Assembly (NCBI RefSeq): GCF_034424175.1
Contig: NZ_CP139986.1
Location: forward strand, 3,286,001-3,350,000
Source of the DNA: Kluyvera intermedia
GTDB taxonomy: Bacteria; Pseudomonadota; Gammaproteobacteria; Enterobacterales; Enterobacteriaceae
DNA: 64,000 nt
Reading direction: 5' to 3'
A model generated the notes under the pieces. That model had not been told where the DNA came from. It made no database searches and saw only the letters and a list, made by a program, of their open reading frames with translations. Shown here in pieces: positions 7,222 through 15,545 of the stretch (its first letter is position 1; every line of letters begins with the position of its first letter). A program made the position numbers and the translations under genes.

Positions 7222-8900
7222 TGGCTGCTCAAGGATTTTTACTGGTCACCAGCTTCCTGCTGGTGCTGTTTGTGCTCGCCCGCCCGCTCGGAAAAGTATT
7301 GGCGGGGATGATCGCCAATACGCCGCTGCCGGGTCTGGCCCGCTGTGAAAATGGGCTGTGGCGCGTGTTGGGGATTTCCGGGCAAGAGATGAGCTGGGGG
7401 CGTTACGTTATCGCCATTTTACTGCTCAATCTTTGCGGGCTGGTGGCGCTATTCGCCCTGCTGATGTTGCAGGGCTACCTGCCGCTGAACCCGCAGCAAT
7501 TACCGGGATTATCATGGCATCTGGCGCTCAATACTGCCGTCAGCTTTGTCAGCAACACCAACTGGCAATCCTACAGCGGGGAAACCACACTGAGTTATCT
7601 CAGCCAGATGGCCGGGCTGACGGTGCAAAACTTCCTCTCTGCGGCTACCGGTATTGCTGTGCTGTTTGCCCTGGTGCGTGCCTTTGCCCGCCAGAGTGTT
7701 AACACACTGGGTAATGCCTGGGTCGATATCACCCGCATTACACTGTGGCTGCTGTTGCCGATTTCTCTGCTGCTAGCGATGTTCTTTATTCAACAAGGCG
7801 TGCTGCAAAACTTCCTGCCTTACCAGCCGTTTACCACACTTGAAGGCGTGCATCAGGTGCTGCCAATGGGGCCGGTGGCATCGCAGGAAGCCATCAAAAT
7901 GCTCGGCACTAACGGCGGCGGTTTCTTTAATGCCAACTCGTCACACCCGTTTGAAAACCCGACCGCGCTGACAAGCTTCGTACAAATGCTGGCGATCTTC
8001 TTAATCCCTGCTGCCCTGTGTTTCGCATTTGGTGAAGCGGTGGCCGACAACCGCCAGGGCCGCGCCATCCTGTGGGCGATGACGCTGATTTTCGTGGTCT
8101 GCGTGGCGGTAGTGATGTGGGCCGAAACCAAAGGCAACCCGCATCTGTTACAGCTTGGCGCTGGCAGTAGCATCAATATGGAAGGCAAAGAGAGTCGCTT
8201 TGGCATCCTTGCCAGTAGCCTGTACGCCGTCGTCACTACTGCGGCATCCTGCGGGGCCGTCAACGCCATGCATGACTCCTTTACCGCGCTGGGCGGCATG
8301 ATCCCGATGTGGTTGATGCAGATTGGTGAAGTGGTGTTCGGTGGCGTCGGCTCTGGCCTGTACGGCATGCTGCTGTTCGTCCTGCTGGCGGTGTTTATCG
8401 CCGGTCTGATGATTGGTCGCACCCCGGAATATCTCGGCAAGAAAATCGATGTTCCCGAAATGAAAATGACCGCACTGGCGATTCTGGTGACGCCAACGCT
8501 GGTGCTGCTCGGTACAGCGCTGGCGATGATGACCGATGCCGGACGCGGCGCGATGGCGAACCCCGGCTCGCACGGGTTTAGCGAAGTGCTGTACGCCGTG
8601 TCATCGGCGGCCAACAACAACGGCAGCGCTTTTGCTGGGCTTAGCGCCAATACCCCGTTCTGGAACGTTCTCCTCGCCGTGTGCATGTTCGTCGGTCGCT
8701 TTGGCGTCATCATTCCGGTGCTGGCGATTGCCGGTTCACTGGTGACCAAGAAGATCCAGCCCGCTACGCCGGGAACGTTGGCGACTCACGACGCGCTATT
8801 TATCGGTCTGCTGATTGGCACCGTGCTGCTGGTCGGTGCGCTGACCTTTATTCCCGCCCTGGCGATTGGTCCAGTGGCGGAACATCTTTCCCTGTTTTGA
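7221..8900 (+). CDS. kdpA: Potassium-transporting ATPase, channel-like subunit A
   Basis: The start at 7221 (MAAQGFLLVTSFLLV) gives 559 residues versus 557 in E. coli; a further upstream in-frame start would overrun kdpF. KdpA binds and conducts K+ through a channel-like pore of about ten membrane spans. The pore-loop filters are visible as SNTNWQSYSGE, GTNGGGFFNANSSHPFENP and SAANNNGSAFAGL. It is the second gene of kdpFABC, 20 bases before kdpB. Confidence 0.97.
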   Translation: MAAQGFLLVTSFLLVLFVLARPLGKVLAGMIANTPLPGLARCENGLWRVLGISGQEMSWGRYVIAILLLNLCGLVALFALLMLQGYLPLNPQQLPGLSWHLALNTAVSFVSNTNWQSYSGETTLSYLSQMAGLTVQNFLSAATGIAVLFALVRAFARQSVNTLGNAWVDITRITLWLLLPISLLLAMFFIQQGVLQNFLPYQPFTTLEGVHQVLPMGPVASQEAIKMLGTNGGGFFNANSSHPFENPTALTSFVQMLAIFLIPAALCFAFGEAVADNRQGRAILWAMTLIFVVCVAVVMWAETKGNPHLLQLGAGSSINMEGKESRFGILASSLYAVVTTAASCGAVNAMHDSFTALGGMIPMWLMQIGEVVFGGVGSGLYGMLLFVLLAVFIAGLMIGRTPEYLGKKIDVPEMKMTALAILVTPTLVLLGTALAMMTDAGRGAMANPGSHGFSEVLYAVSSAANNNGSAFAGLSANTPFWNVLLAVCMFVGRFGVIIPVLAIAGSLVTKKIQPATPGTLATHDALFIGLLIGTVLLVGALTFIPALAIGPVAEHLSLF

Positions 8901-8920
8901 GTGATGCGGAGCTATTGGTT

Positions 8921-10969
8921 ATGAGTCGCAAACAACTGGCCCTGTTCGAACCTTCGCTGGTTCGCCAGGCGATTATCGACGCCGTAAAGAAACTCAATCC
9001 TGCCCTCCAGTGGCGCAATCCGGTGATGTTTATCGTCTGGCTGGGTAGCGTACTGACCAGCGGCCTGACCGCTGCCATGGCGATGGGTCTGCTGTCCGGT
9101 AACACGTGGTTTAGTGGCGCGATTGCCCTGTGGCTGTGGTTTACCGTGCTGTTTGCCAACTTTGCCGAAGCCATGGCCGAAGGTCGTAGCAAAGCACAGG
9201 CTAACAGTCTAAGAGGGGTCAAGAAGACAGCATTTGCCCGCAAGCTGCGCGAAGCCCGTTACGGCGCGCAAATGGATCATGTTCCGGCTGATGAGCTGCG
9301 TAAAGGCGATGTGGTGCTGGTGGAAGCTGGCGACATCATCCCTTGCGACGGCGAAGTGATTGAAGGCGGTGCGTCGGTCGATGAGAGCGCCATTACCGGG
9401 GAGTCTGCGCCGGTGATCCGCGAGTCTGGCGGCGACTTTGCCTCGGTGACCGGCGGGACGCGCATTCTTTCCGACTGGCTGGTGGTGCGCTGTAGCGTCA
9501 ACCCCGGCGAAACCTTCCTCGACCGGATGATCGCCATGGTTGAAGGCGCACAGCGCCGCAAAACGCCGAACGAAATCGCCCTGACGATTCTGCTGGTGGC
9601 GCTGACCATTGTCTTTTTGCTGGCGACCGCCACGCTGTGGCCATTTTCCGCCTGGAGCGGCACGCCAATTAGCGTCACCGTACTGGTCGCTCTTCTGGTA
9701 TGTCTTATCCCAACCACCATCGGCGGCCTGCTGTCGGCCATCGGTGTGGCGGGCATGAGCCGTATGCTGGGAGCAAATGTCATTGCCACCAGCGGTCGCG
9801 CGGTGGAAGCCGCGGGCGATGTGGATGTGCTGCTACTGGACAAAACCGGCACCATCACGCTCGGCAACCGTCAGGCGTCGCAGTTTCTACCAGCACAGGG
9901 GGTGGATGAGAAAACGCTGGCCGATGCCGCACAGCTTTCATCGCTGGCGGATGAAACGCCAGAAGGCCGCAGTATCGTGGTACTGGCAAAACAGCGCTTT
10001 AATCTGCGCGAACGCGATGTGCAGGCGCTGCATGCGACGTTCGTGCCGTTTACCGCCCAAAGCCGCATGAGTGGGATTAATATCGACAACCGCATGATCC
10101 GTAAAGGCTCCGTCGATGCCATTCGCCGTCATATTGAAAGCAACGGCGGAAGCTTCCCGCCAGACGTTGAGCAAAAGGTAGAAAGCGTTGCCAGCCTCGG
10201 TGCAACGCCATTGGTCGTGGCGGAAGGCGCACGGGTGCTCGGGGTCATTTCGCTCAAAGATATCGTCAAAGGTGGCATTAAAGAACGCTTTGCCCAGCTA
10301 CGTAAAATGGGCATTAAGACGGTGATGATCACCGGCGATAACCGCTTAACTGCCGCCGCCATTGCTGCCGAAGCGGGCGTCGATGATTTCCTTGCCGAAG
10401 CCACGCCGGAGGCCAAACTGGCGCTGATTCGTCAGTACCAATCGGAAGGCCGGATGGTGGCAATGACCGGTGACGGCACCAATGATGCCCCAGCGCTGGC
10501 GCAGGCCGACGTCGCGGTAGCGATGAACTCCGGCACCCAGGCGGCGAAAGAAGCCGGCAACATGGTCGACCTCGACTCCAACCCGACCAAGCTGATTGAA
10601 GTGGTACACATCGGTAAACAGATGCTGATGACCCGTGGCTCGCTCACCACCTTTAGCATCGCCAACGATGTGGCGAAGTATTTCGCCATTATTCCGGCGG
10701 CATTTGCCGCCAGTTGGCCGCAGTTGGGCGTGCTGAATATCATGCATCTGCATTCACCGGACTCGGCCATTTTGAGCGCCGTCATTTTTAACGCGCTGAT
10801 TATTGTCTTCCTGCTGCCGCTGGCGCTCAAGGGCGTGAGCTATCGCCCGCTGTCGGCGTCAGCGATGCTACGTCGCAACCTGTGGATTTATGGTGCAGGT
10901 GGCCTGTTGGTGCCGTTTATCGGTATTAAAATCATTGATGTGCTGTTAACCCTGCTGGGTTGGGTGTGA
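8921..10969 (+). CDS. kdpB: Potassium-transporting P-type ATPase, catalytic subunit B
   Basis: The ATG at 8921 (MSRKQLALFEPSLV) gives 682 residues, exactly the E. coli length; the longer open frame from 8681 overlaps kdpA and is not used. The catalytic aspartate is D307 in DKTGT. The TGES actuator motif ends at Ser162, the serine phosphorylated in E. coli to switch the pump off. GDGTNDAPAL forms the hinge motif. KdpB hydrolyses ATP to drive K+ uptake by KdpA at very low external K+. Confidence 0.98.
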   Translation: MSRKQLALFEPSLVRQAIIDAVKKLNPALQWRNPVMFIVWLGSVLTSGLTAAMAMGLLSGNTWFSGAIALWLWFTVLFANFAEAMAEGRSKAQANSLRGVKKTAFARKLREARYGAQMDHVPADELRKGDVVLVEAGDIIPCDGEVIEGGASVDESAITGESAPVIRESGGDFASVTGGTRILSDWLVVRCSVNPGETFLDRMIAMVEGAQRRKTPNEIALTILLVALTIVFLLATATLWPFSAWSGTPISVTVLVALLVCLIPTTIGGLLSAIGVAGMSRMLGANVIATSGRAVEAAGDVDVLLLDKTGTITLGNRQASQFLPAQGVDEKTLADAAQLSSLADETPEGRSIVVLAKQRFNLRERDVQALHATFVPFTAQSRMSGINIDNRMIRKGSVDAIRRHIESNGGSFPPDVEQKVESVASLGATPLVVAEGARVLGVISLKDIVKGGIKERFAQLRKMGIKTVMITGDNRLTAAAIAAEAGVDDFLAEATPEAKLALIRQYQSEGRMVAMTGDGTNDAPALAQADVAVAMNSGTQAAKEAGNMVDLDSNPTKLIEVVHIGKQMLMTRGSLTTFSIANDVAKYFAIIPAAFAASWPQLGVLNIMHLHSPDSAILSAVIFNALIIVFLLPLALKGVSYRPLSASAMLRRNLWIYGAGGLLVPFIGIKIIDVLLTLLGWV

Positions 10970-10976
10970 GGAAAAA

Positions 10977-11555
10977 ATGATGTCTGCATTACGTCCTGCT
11001 ATGGTGATTTTTCTGTTTCTGGCAGTGGTGACCGGCGGGCTTTATCCGCTGCTCACCACCGCACTGGGGCAATGGCTGTTTCATACCCAGGCCAACGGCT
11101 CGCTTATCTTTGAAAACCATGAACTGCGGGGATCGCAGTTGATCGGTCAGAACTTTAGCGATCCGGGTTATTTCCAGGGCCGTCCTTCCGCGACCGCAGA
11201 TATGGCCGATAATCCAATGGCTTCCGGCGGTAGCAATCTCGCAGCCAGTAACCCGGCGCTGGATAAACAGTTCACCGACCGCATCGCGGTACTGCGCGCC
11301 GCTAACCCCGACGCCAGCCTTGCCGTGCCGGTTGAACTGGTCACCGCCTCCGCCAGTGGACTGGATCCAAACCTGACGCCTGCCGCCGCATTGTGGCAGG
11401 TTCCGCGCATCGCCAAAGCGCGTCAGGTTTCTGTGCAATGGCTGACGCAGCAGATTGAGATTGCCACCTCGACGCCGTTACTCGGCTTTCTCGGTCAACC
11501 TGTGGTAAATATTACTGAGCTGAATATGGCGCTGGATGCCCACAAGGATAATTGA
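10977..11555 (+). CDS. kdpC: Potassium-transporting ATPase subunit C
   Basis: A 192-residue protein (E. coli 190) with one N-terminal membrane span and an exported domain carrying the conserved GRPSAT, ASGGSNLA and VTASASGLDPNLTP blocks. KdpC assists the KdpA/KdpB assembly and ATP use. Two adjacent ATG codons (10977 and 10980) follow GAGG; the second corresponds to the E. coli start, so one residue is uncertain. The C-terminal quarter differs more from E. coli than the rest. It overlaps kdpD by one base. Confidence 0.95.
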   Translation: MMSALRPAMVIFLFLAVVTGGLYPLLTTALGQWLFHTQANGSLIFENHELRGSQLIGQNFSDPGYFQGRPSATADMADNPMASGGSNLAASNPALDKQFTDRIAVLRAANPDASLAVPVELVTASASGLDPNLTPAAALWQVPRIAKARQVSVQWLTQQIEIATSTPLLGFLGQPVVNITELNMALDAHKDN

Positions 11556-14245
11556 TGATGACCGACGAGCCTCTGCGTCCCAATCCGGATCGCCTGCTGG
11601 AACACACCGCCGACACGCACCGGGGGAAATTGAAGATTTTCTTCGGTGCCTGCGCTGGGGTGGGAAAAACCTGGGCGATGCTGGCCGAGGCGCAGCGTCT
11701 ACGCCAGCAAGGGTTAGATGTCCTCGCGGGCGTAGTGGAAACTCACGGGCGCAAAGAAACGGCGGCCATGCTCAAGGGACTCAGTACGCTGCCGCCTAAG
11801 CGCACCGCCTATCGTGGGCGCTACGTGGTGGAGTTTGATCTCGACGCCGCCCTCGCCCGTCGCCCAGCGCTGGTGTTGATGGATGAGCTGGCGCACAGCA
11901 ATGCGCCCGGCTCCCGTCACCCCAAACGCTGGCAGGATATTGATGAACTGCTTGAGGCGGGCATCGATGTCTTTACTACCGTTAACGTCCAGCATCTGGA
12001 AAGCCTGAACGACGTGGTCAGCGGCGTCACCGGAATTCAGGTGCGCGAAACTGTCCCCGATCCCTTTTTTGATGCGGCTGATGAAGTGGTGCTGGTTGAC
12101 CTTCCCCCGGACGATCTGCGCCAGCGTCTGAATGAAGGCAAAGTCTATCTGGCGGGGCAAGCCGAGCGAGCGATCGAAAATTTCTTCCGCAAAGGCAATC
12201 TGATTGCCCTGCGTGAACTGGCGCTGCGCCGCACTGCCGAACGTGTTGACGATCAGATGCGCGCCTGGCGCGATACGCAGGGCCAGGAAAAAGTCTGGCA
12301 TACCCACGATGCTATCTTACTGTGTATCGGCCATCATACCGGCAGCGAAAAACTGGTGCGTACCGCCGCCCGTCTGGCCTCGCGGCTGGGCAGCGCCTGG
12401 CACGCGGTGTATGTCGAAACACCGACGCTCCACCGCCTGCCAGAACCGCAGCGGCGGGCAATCCTCAACGCTCTACGACTGGCGCAAGAGCTGGGGGCGG
12501 AAACCGCAACGCTTTCGGAGCCGTCAGAGGAAGCCGCGCTTATCCGCTACGCGCGCGAACACAACCTCGGCAAAATCGTTATTGGTCGGCAGAAAAACCG
12601 CCAATGGTGGCGCGGCGAACGTTTTAGTGAACGGCTCTCCCGCCACGCGCCGGAGTTGGATTTGTTGGTCGTTGGGGTGGATGAAACACCGTTATCGCTG
12701 CCTGAGCGCCCGCACGACAAGCGACCGTTTATTGATAAATGGCGAGTACAGATCCGCGGCTGTCTGGTGGCGGTGGGGCTGTGCGCGGCGATCACGCTTG
12801 TCGCCAACCAATGGCTGGTGGCCTTTGAGGCCGCGAACCTGGTGATGCTCTATTTATTGGGCGTGGTTATCGTGGCCCTGTTCTATGGTCGTTGGCCGTC
12901 GGTGCTGGCGACGGTAATTAACGTGGTCAGTTTTGACCTCTTTTTCATTGCACCACGCGGCACGCTGGCGGTTTCGGATGTGCAGTATCTGCTGACGTTT
13001 GGCGTCATGCTCACCATCGGGCTGGTCATCGGTAATCTAACCGCCGGGGTGCGTTATCAGGCGCGAGTCGCGCGTTATCGCGAACAACGAACCCGTCATC
13101 TGTACGAAATGTCAAAAACGCTGGCGGTAGGCCGTAACGCGCTCGATATTGCTCGCACCTGCGAGCAGTACATCCGCTCGACGTTCCAGGCTCGCAGCCA
13201 GGTCTTGTTACCGGATGAACACGGTAAACTGACAGCGCTCACCCATCAGGAAGGGATGACGCCGTGGGATGAGGCTATCGCCCACTGGAGTTTTGACAAA
13301 GGGCTCCCCGCCGGAGCCGGGACCGATACCTTGCCCGGTGTTCCCTATCAAATCTTACCGTTGCGCAGCGCCAACCACACTCACGGGCTTATCGTGGTTG
13401 AGCCGAATAATCTGCGTCAGTTAATGATCCCAGAGCAACAGCGGCTGCTGGAAACCTTTACCCTGCTGGTGGCCAGCGCGCTGGAACGTCTGGCGCTCAC
13501 CGCCAGCGAAGAGCAGTCACGGCTTATCAGCGAGCGCGAGAGTCTACGCAACTCGCTGCTGGCCGCCCTCTCCCATGACCTGCGCACCCCGCTGACCGTG
13601 CTGTTCGGGCAGGCTGAAATTCTGACCCTCGATCTCGCCAGCAGCGGTTCTCCCTATGCGCCACAGGCCAATGAAATTCGCCAGCATGTGCTGAACACCA
13701 CCCGGCTGGTTAATAATCTGCTGGATATGGCCCGCATTCAGTCGGGTGGATTTAACCTTAATAAAGAGTGGCTGACGCTCGAAGAGGTCGTCGGCAGCGC
13801 GCTGCGGATGCTGGAGCCGGGACTTGGCGGGCGCAAAATCAGCCTCTCACTGCCCGACCCATTAATGTTGGTGCATCTTGATGGCCCGCTGTTTGAACGG
13901 GTACTGATTAATCTGCTGGAAAATGCGGTCAAGTACGCCGGTCACGAGGCGGAAATCGGCATTAGCGCCGCCACCGAGGGCGATAATCTGCTCCTTGATG
14001 TCTGGGATACCGGCCCGGGGATCCCAGGCGGTCAGGAGCAGCAGATTTTCGCGAAGTTCGCCCGGGGTCATAAAGAGTCGGCCATCCCCGGCGTTGGGCT
14101 TGGGTTGGCCATTTGTCAGGCGATTGTCGATATTCACGGCGGTACCCTTTCCGCCCACAACCGCCCGGAAGGCGGCGCCTGTTTTCGTGTTACACTTCCA
14201 CGAGAAACACCGCCCGAACTTGAAGAGGTACCGGAGGAACTGTGA
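11555..14245 (+). CDS. kdpD: Sensor histidine kinase KdpD
   Basis: The start is one of two adjacent ATGs (11555 or 11558); a TTG just before is less likely. At 896 residues it is close to E. coli (894). In order: the N-terminal KdpD domain with Walker A GACAGVGKTW near residue 35, a universal-stress-protein-like domain (about 250-370), four membrane spans (about 400-500), a GAF-like region, the HisKA box LSHDLRTPL (His near 673), and an ATPase domain ending with GVGLGLAIC. It senses low K+ or turgor and phosphorylates KdpE. It overlaps kdpC and kdpE by a few bases. Confidence 0.97.
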   Translation: MMTDEPLRPNPDRLLEHTADTHRGKLKIFFGACAGVGKTWAMLAEAQRLRQQGLDVLAGVVETHGRKETAAMLKGLSTLPPKRTAYRGRYVVEFDLDAALARRPALVLMDELAHSNAPGSRHPKRWQDIDELLEAGIDVFTTVNVQHLESLNDVVSGVTGIQVRETVPDPFFDAADEVVLVDLPPDDLRQRLNEGKVYLAGQAERAIENFFRKGNLIALRELALRRTAERVDDQMRAWRDTQGQEKVWHTHDAILLCIGHHTGSEKLVRTAARLASRLGSAWHAVYVETPTLHRLPEPQRRAILNALRLAQELGAETATLSEPSEEAALIRYAREHNLGKIVIGRQKNRQWWRGERFSERLSRHAPELDLLVVGVDETPLSLPERPHDKRPFIDKWRVQIRGCLVAVGLCAAITLVANQWLVAFEAANLVMLYLLGVVIVALFYGRWPSVLATVINVVSFDLFFIAPRGTLAVSDVQYLLTFGVMLTIGLVIGNLTAGVRYQARVARYREQRTRHLYEMSKTLAVGRNALDIARTCEQYIRSTFQARSQVLLPDEHGKLTALTHQEGMTPWDEAIAHWSFDKGLPAGAGTDTLPGVPYQILPLRSANHTHGLIVVEPNNLRQLMIPEQQRLLETFTLLVASALERLALTASEEQSRLISERESLRNSLLAALSHDLRTPLTVLFGQAEILTLDLASSGSPYAPQANEIRQHVLNTTRLVNNLLDMARIQSGGFNLNKEWLTLEEVVGSALRMLEPGLGGRKISLSLPDPLMLVHLDGPLFERVLINLLENAVKYAGHEAEIGISAATEGDNLLLDVWDTGPGIPGGQEQQIFAKFARGHKESAIPGVGLGLAICQAIVDIHGGTLSAHNRPEGGACFRVTLPRETPPELEEVPEEL

Positions 14246-14919
14246 CCAGCGTTCTGATCGTTGAAGATGAACACGCCATTCGCCGTTTTCTGCGCACTGC
14301 GCTGGAAGCCGAAGACCTGCGCGTTTATGACGCTGCGACCTTACAGCGTGGCTTGCTGGAGGCGGCAACGCGTAAACCAGACCTGGTTATCCTCGACCTT
14401 GGCTTGCCCGACGGCGATGGGCTCGATTTTATTCGCGATATTCGGCAATGGAGCCCGGTGCCGATTATTGTGCTGTCGGCGCGCAGCGATGAACGCGATA
14501 AAATTGCCGCACTGGATGCCGGTGCCGATGACTATCTGAGTAAACCCTTTGGCATTGGCGAATTGCAGGCACGCCTGCGGGTAGCACTGCGTCGTCATGC
14601 CAGCGCACAGCCCAATGAACCGGTCGTGACCTTTTCGGATATTACCGTTGACCTCGCCGCGCGTCGTATCGTTCGCGGCAGCGAAGAAATCCATCTCACG
14701 CCGATTGAGTTCCGTTTGCTCGCGGTGCTACTCAATAACGTGGGCAAAGTGTTGACCCAACGCCAACTGTTAAGCCAGGTTTGGGGGCCGAACGCGGTGG
14801 AGCATAGTCACTATTTGCGCATTTATATGGGGCACCTTCGCCAGAAACTTGAAATAGATCCCGCGCGACCACAGCATTTATTAACGGAAACGGGGATTGG
14901 CTATCGTTTCATGGTTTGA
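14242..14919 (+). CDS. kdpE: Response regulator KdpE
   Basis: The 225-residue OmpR-type regulator has a receiver domain with phospho-acceptor Asp52 (ILDLGLPDGDG), switch residues and K in DYLSKPFG, and a winged-helix DNA-binding domain from about residue 130 (HLTPIEFRLLAVL to GYRFMV). The GTG start overlaps the kdpD stop (GTGA). It activates the kdp promoter upstream of kdpF. I see no intrinsic terminator in the following 150 bases. Confidence 0.97.
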   Translation: MTSVLIVEDEHAIRRFLRTALEAEDLRVYDAATLQRGLLEAATRKPDLVILDLGLPDGDGLDFIRDIRQWSPVPIIVLSARSDERDKIAALDAGADDYLSKPFGIGELQARLRVALRRHASAQPNEPVVTFSDITVDLAARRIVRGSEEIHLTPIEFRLLAVLLNNVGKVLTQRQLLSQVWGPNAVEHSHYLRIYMGHLRQKLEIDPARPQHLLTETGIGYRFMV

Positions 14920-15198
14920 ATACTTATTCAATTATAAACTTTCCGCCCTATCTTTTATTTCACGTATTATTTAATCGAAGCACTTAAGTATTACCCAGGT
15001 GCCACTATCTTTATTTAAATAGAATTAAAAACACTTCATTAACAAAATATAAACAATACAGCATTTCATCCTGCCGTTATCCCTACCAATAATGGATTAT
15101 TTTACTAATGATCTCCTGTTATTGATCAATCTCACAGTTTTAACCTCATTCAGAGATAAAATGACCTCGCCTTAAGATATTCATTGGAGGTATACGAA

Positions 15199-15303
15199 AT
15201 GGAAAACAATAACCGAATGATGCCCCACATACGACGGACAACACATATTATGATGTTTGCCCACCGTAATAGTTTCGACTTTCACTTCTTTAACGCCCGA
15301 TAA
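15199..15303 (+). CDS. speFL: SpeFL ornithine-sensing leader peptide
   Basis: A 34-residue frame after a good GGAGG, starting MENNNRMMPHIRRTTHIM and ending with NSFDFHFFNAR, the conserved C-terminal sensor region of E. coli SpeFL. In E. coli the nascent peptide in the ribosome tunnel captures ornithine, stalls at its stop codon, and so prevents Rho termination before speF. Position (243 bases upstream of speF) and length match. It is too short for most gene finders and easily missed. Confidence 0.93.
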   Translation: MENNNRMMPHIRRTTHIMMFAHRNSFDFHFFNAR

Positions 15304-15545
15304 GTCTTCCGACTTCGGGCGCCCCGCAGCTATTCCTTGCTAATACAGGCTCTCGCCTGCTGCCAGCGCTCGCCATGACAAACCTTTAAGCTTCCGGCCA
15401 CCGGACCGGTTGGGTTTGTGACATCCTGAAAAAAGTACCGTCCTGATTTTATCATCAGCGGGATCGTATTGCTTTTTTTCCGGCGATATCAATTTCTCCT
15501 TTGAGAAATTGAGGGACTGCTATTACCTAAAATAAAGAGTCGAAA
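15304..15545 (+). promoter_or_regulatory. speFL-speF leader with Rho-dependent control region
   Basis: This 242-base untranslated stretch is pyrimidine-rich and poor in long G-runs just after speFL (about 15315-15400), as expected for a Rho loading site. A 9-base hairpin (15490-15498 with 15503-15511) lies 34 bases before speF. By analogy with E. coli, ribosome arrest at the speFL stop would cover this region and allow read-through; the exact Rho site is inferred. Confidence 0.6.

Noticed and set aside
7853..8749. Minus-strand open frame of about 298 codons in kdpA
   Set aside because: Antisense shadow of a GC-rich membrane gene; low-complexity Ser/Ala/Thr/Pro composition.
8681..8920. Upstream extension of kdpB overlapping kdpA
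   Set aside because: The conserved start MSRKQLALFEP at 8921 gives exactly the family length.
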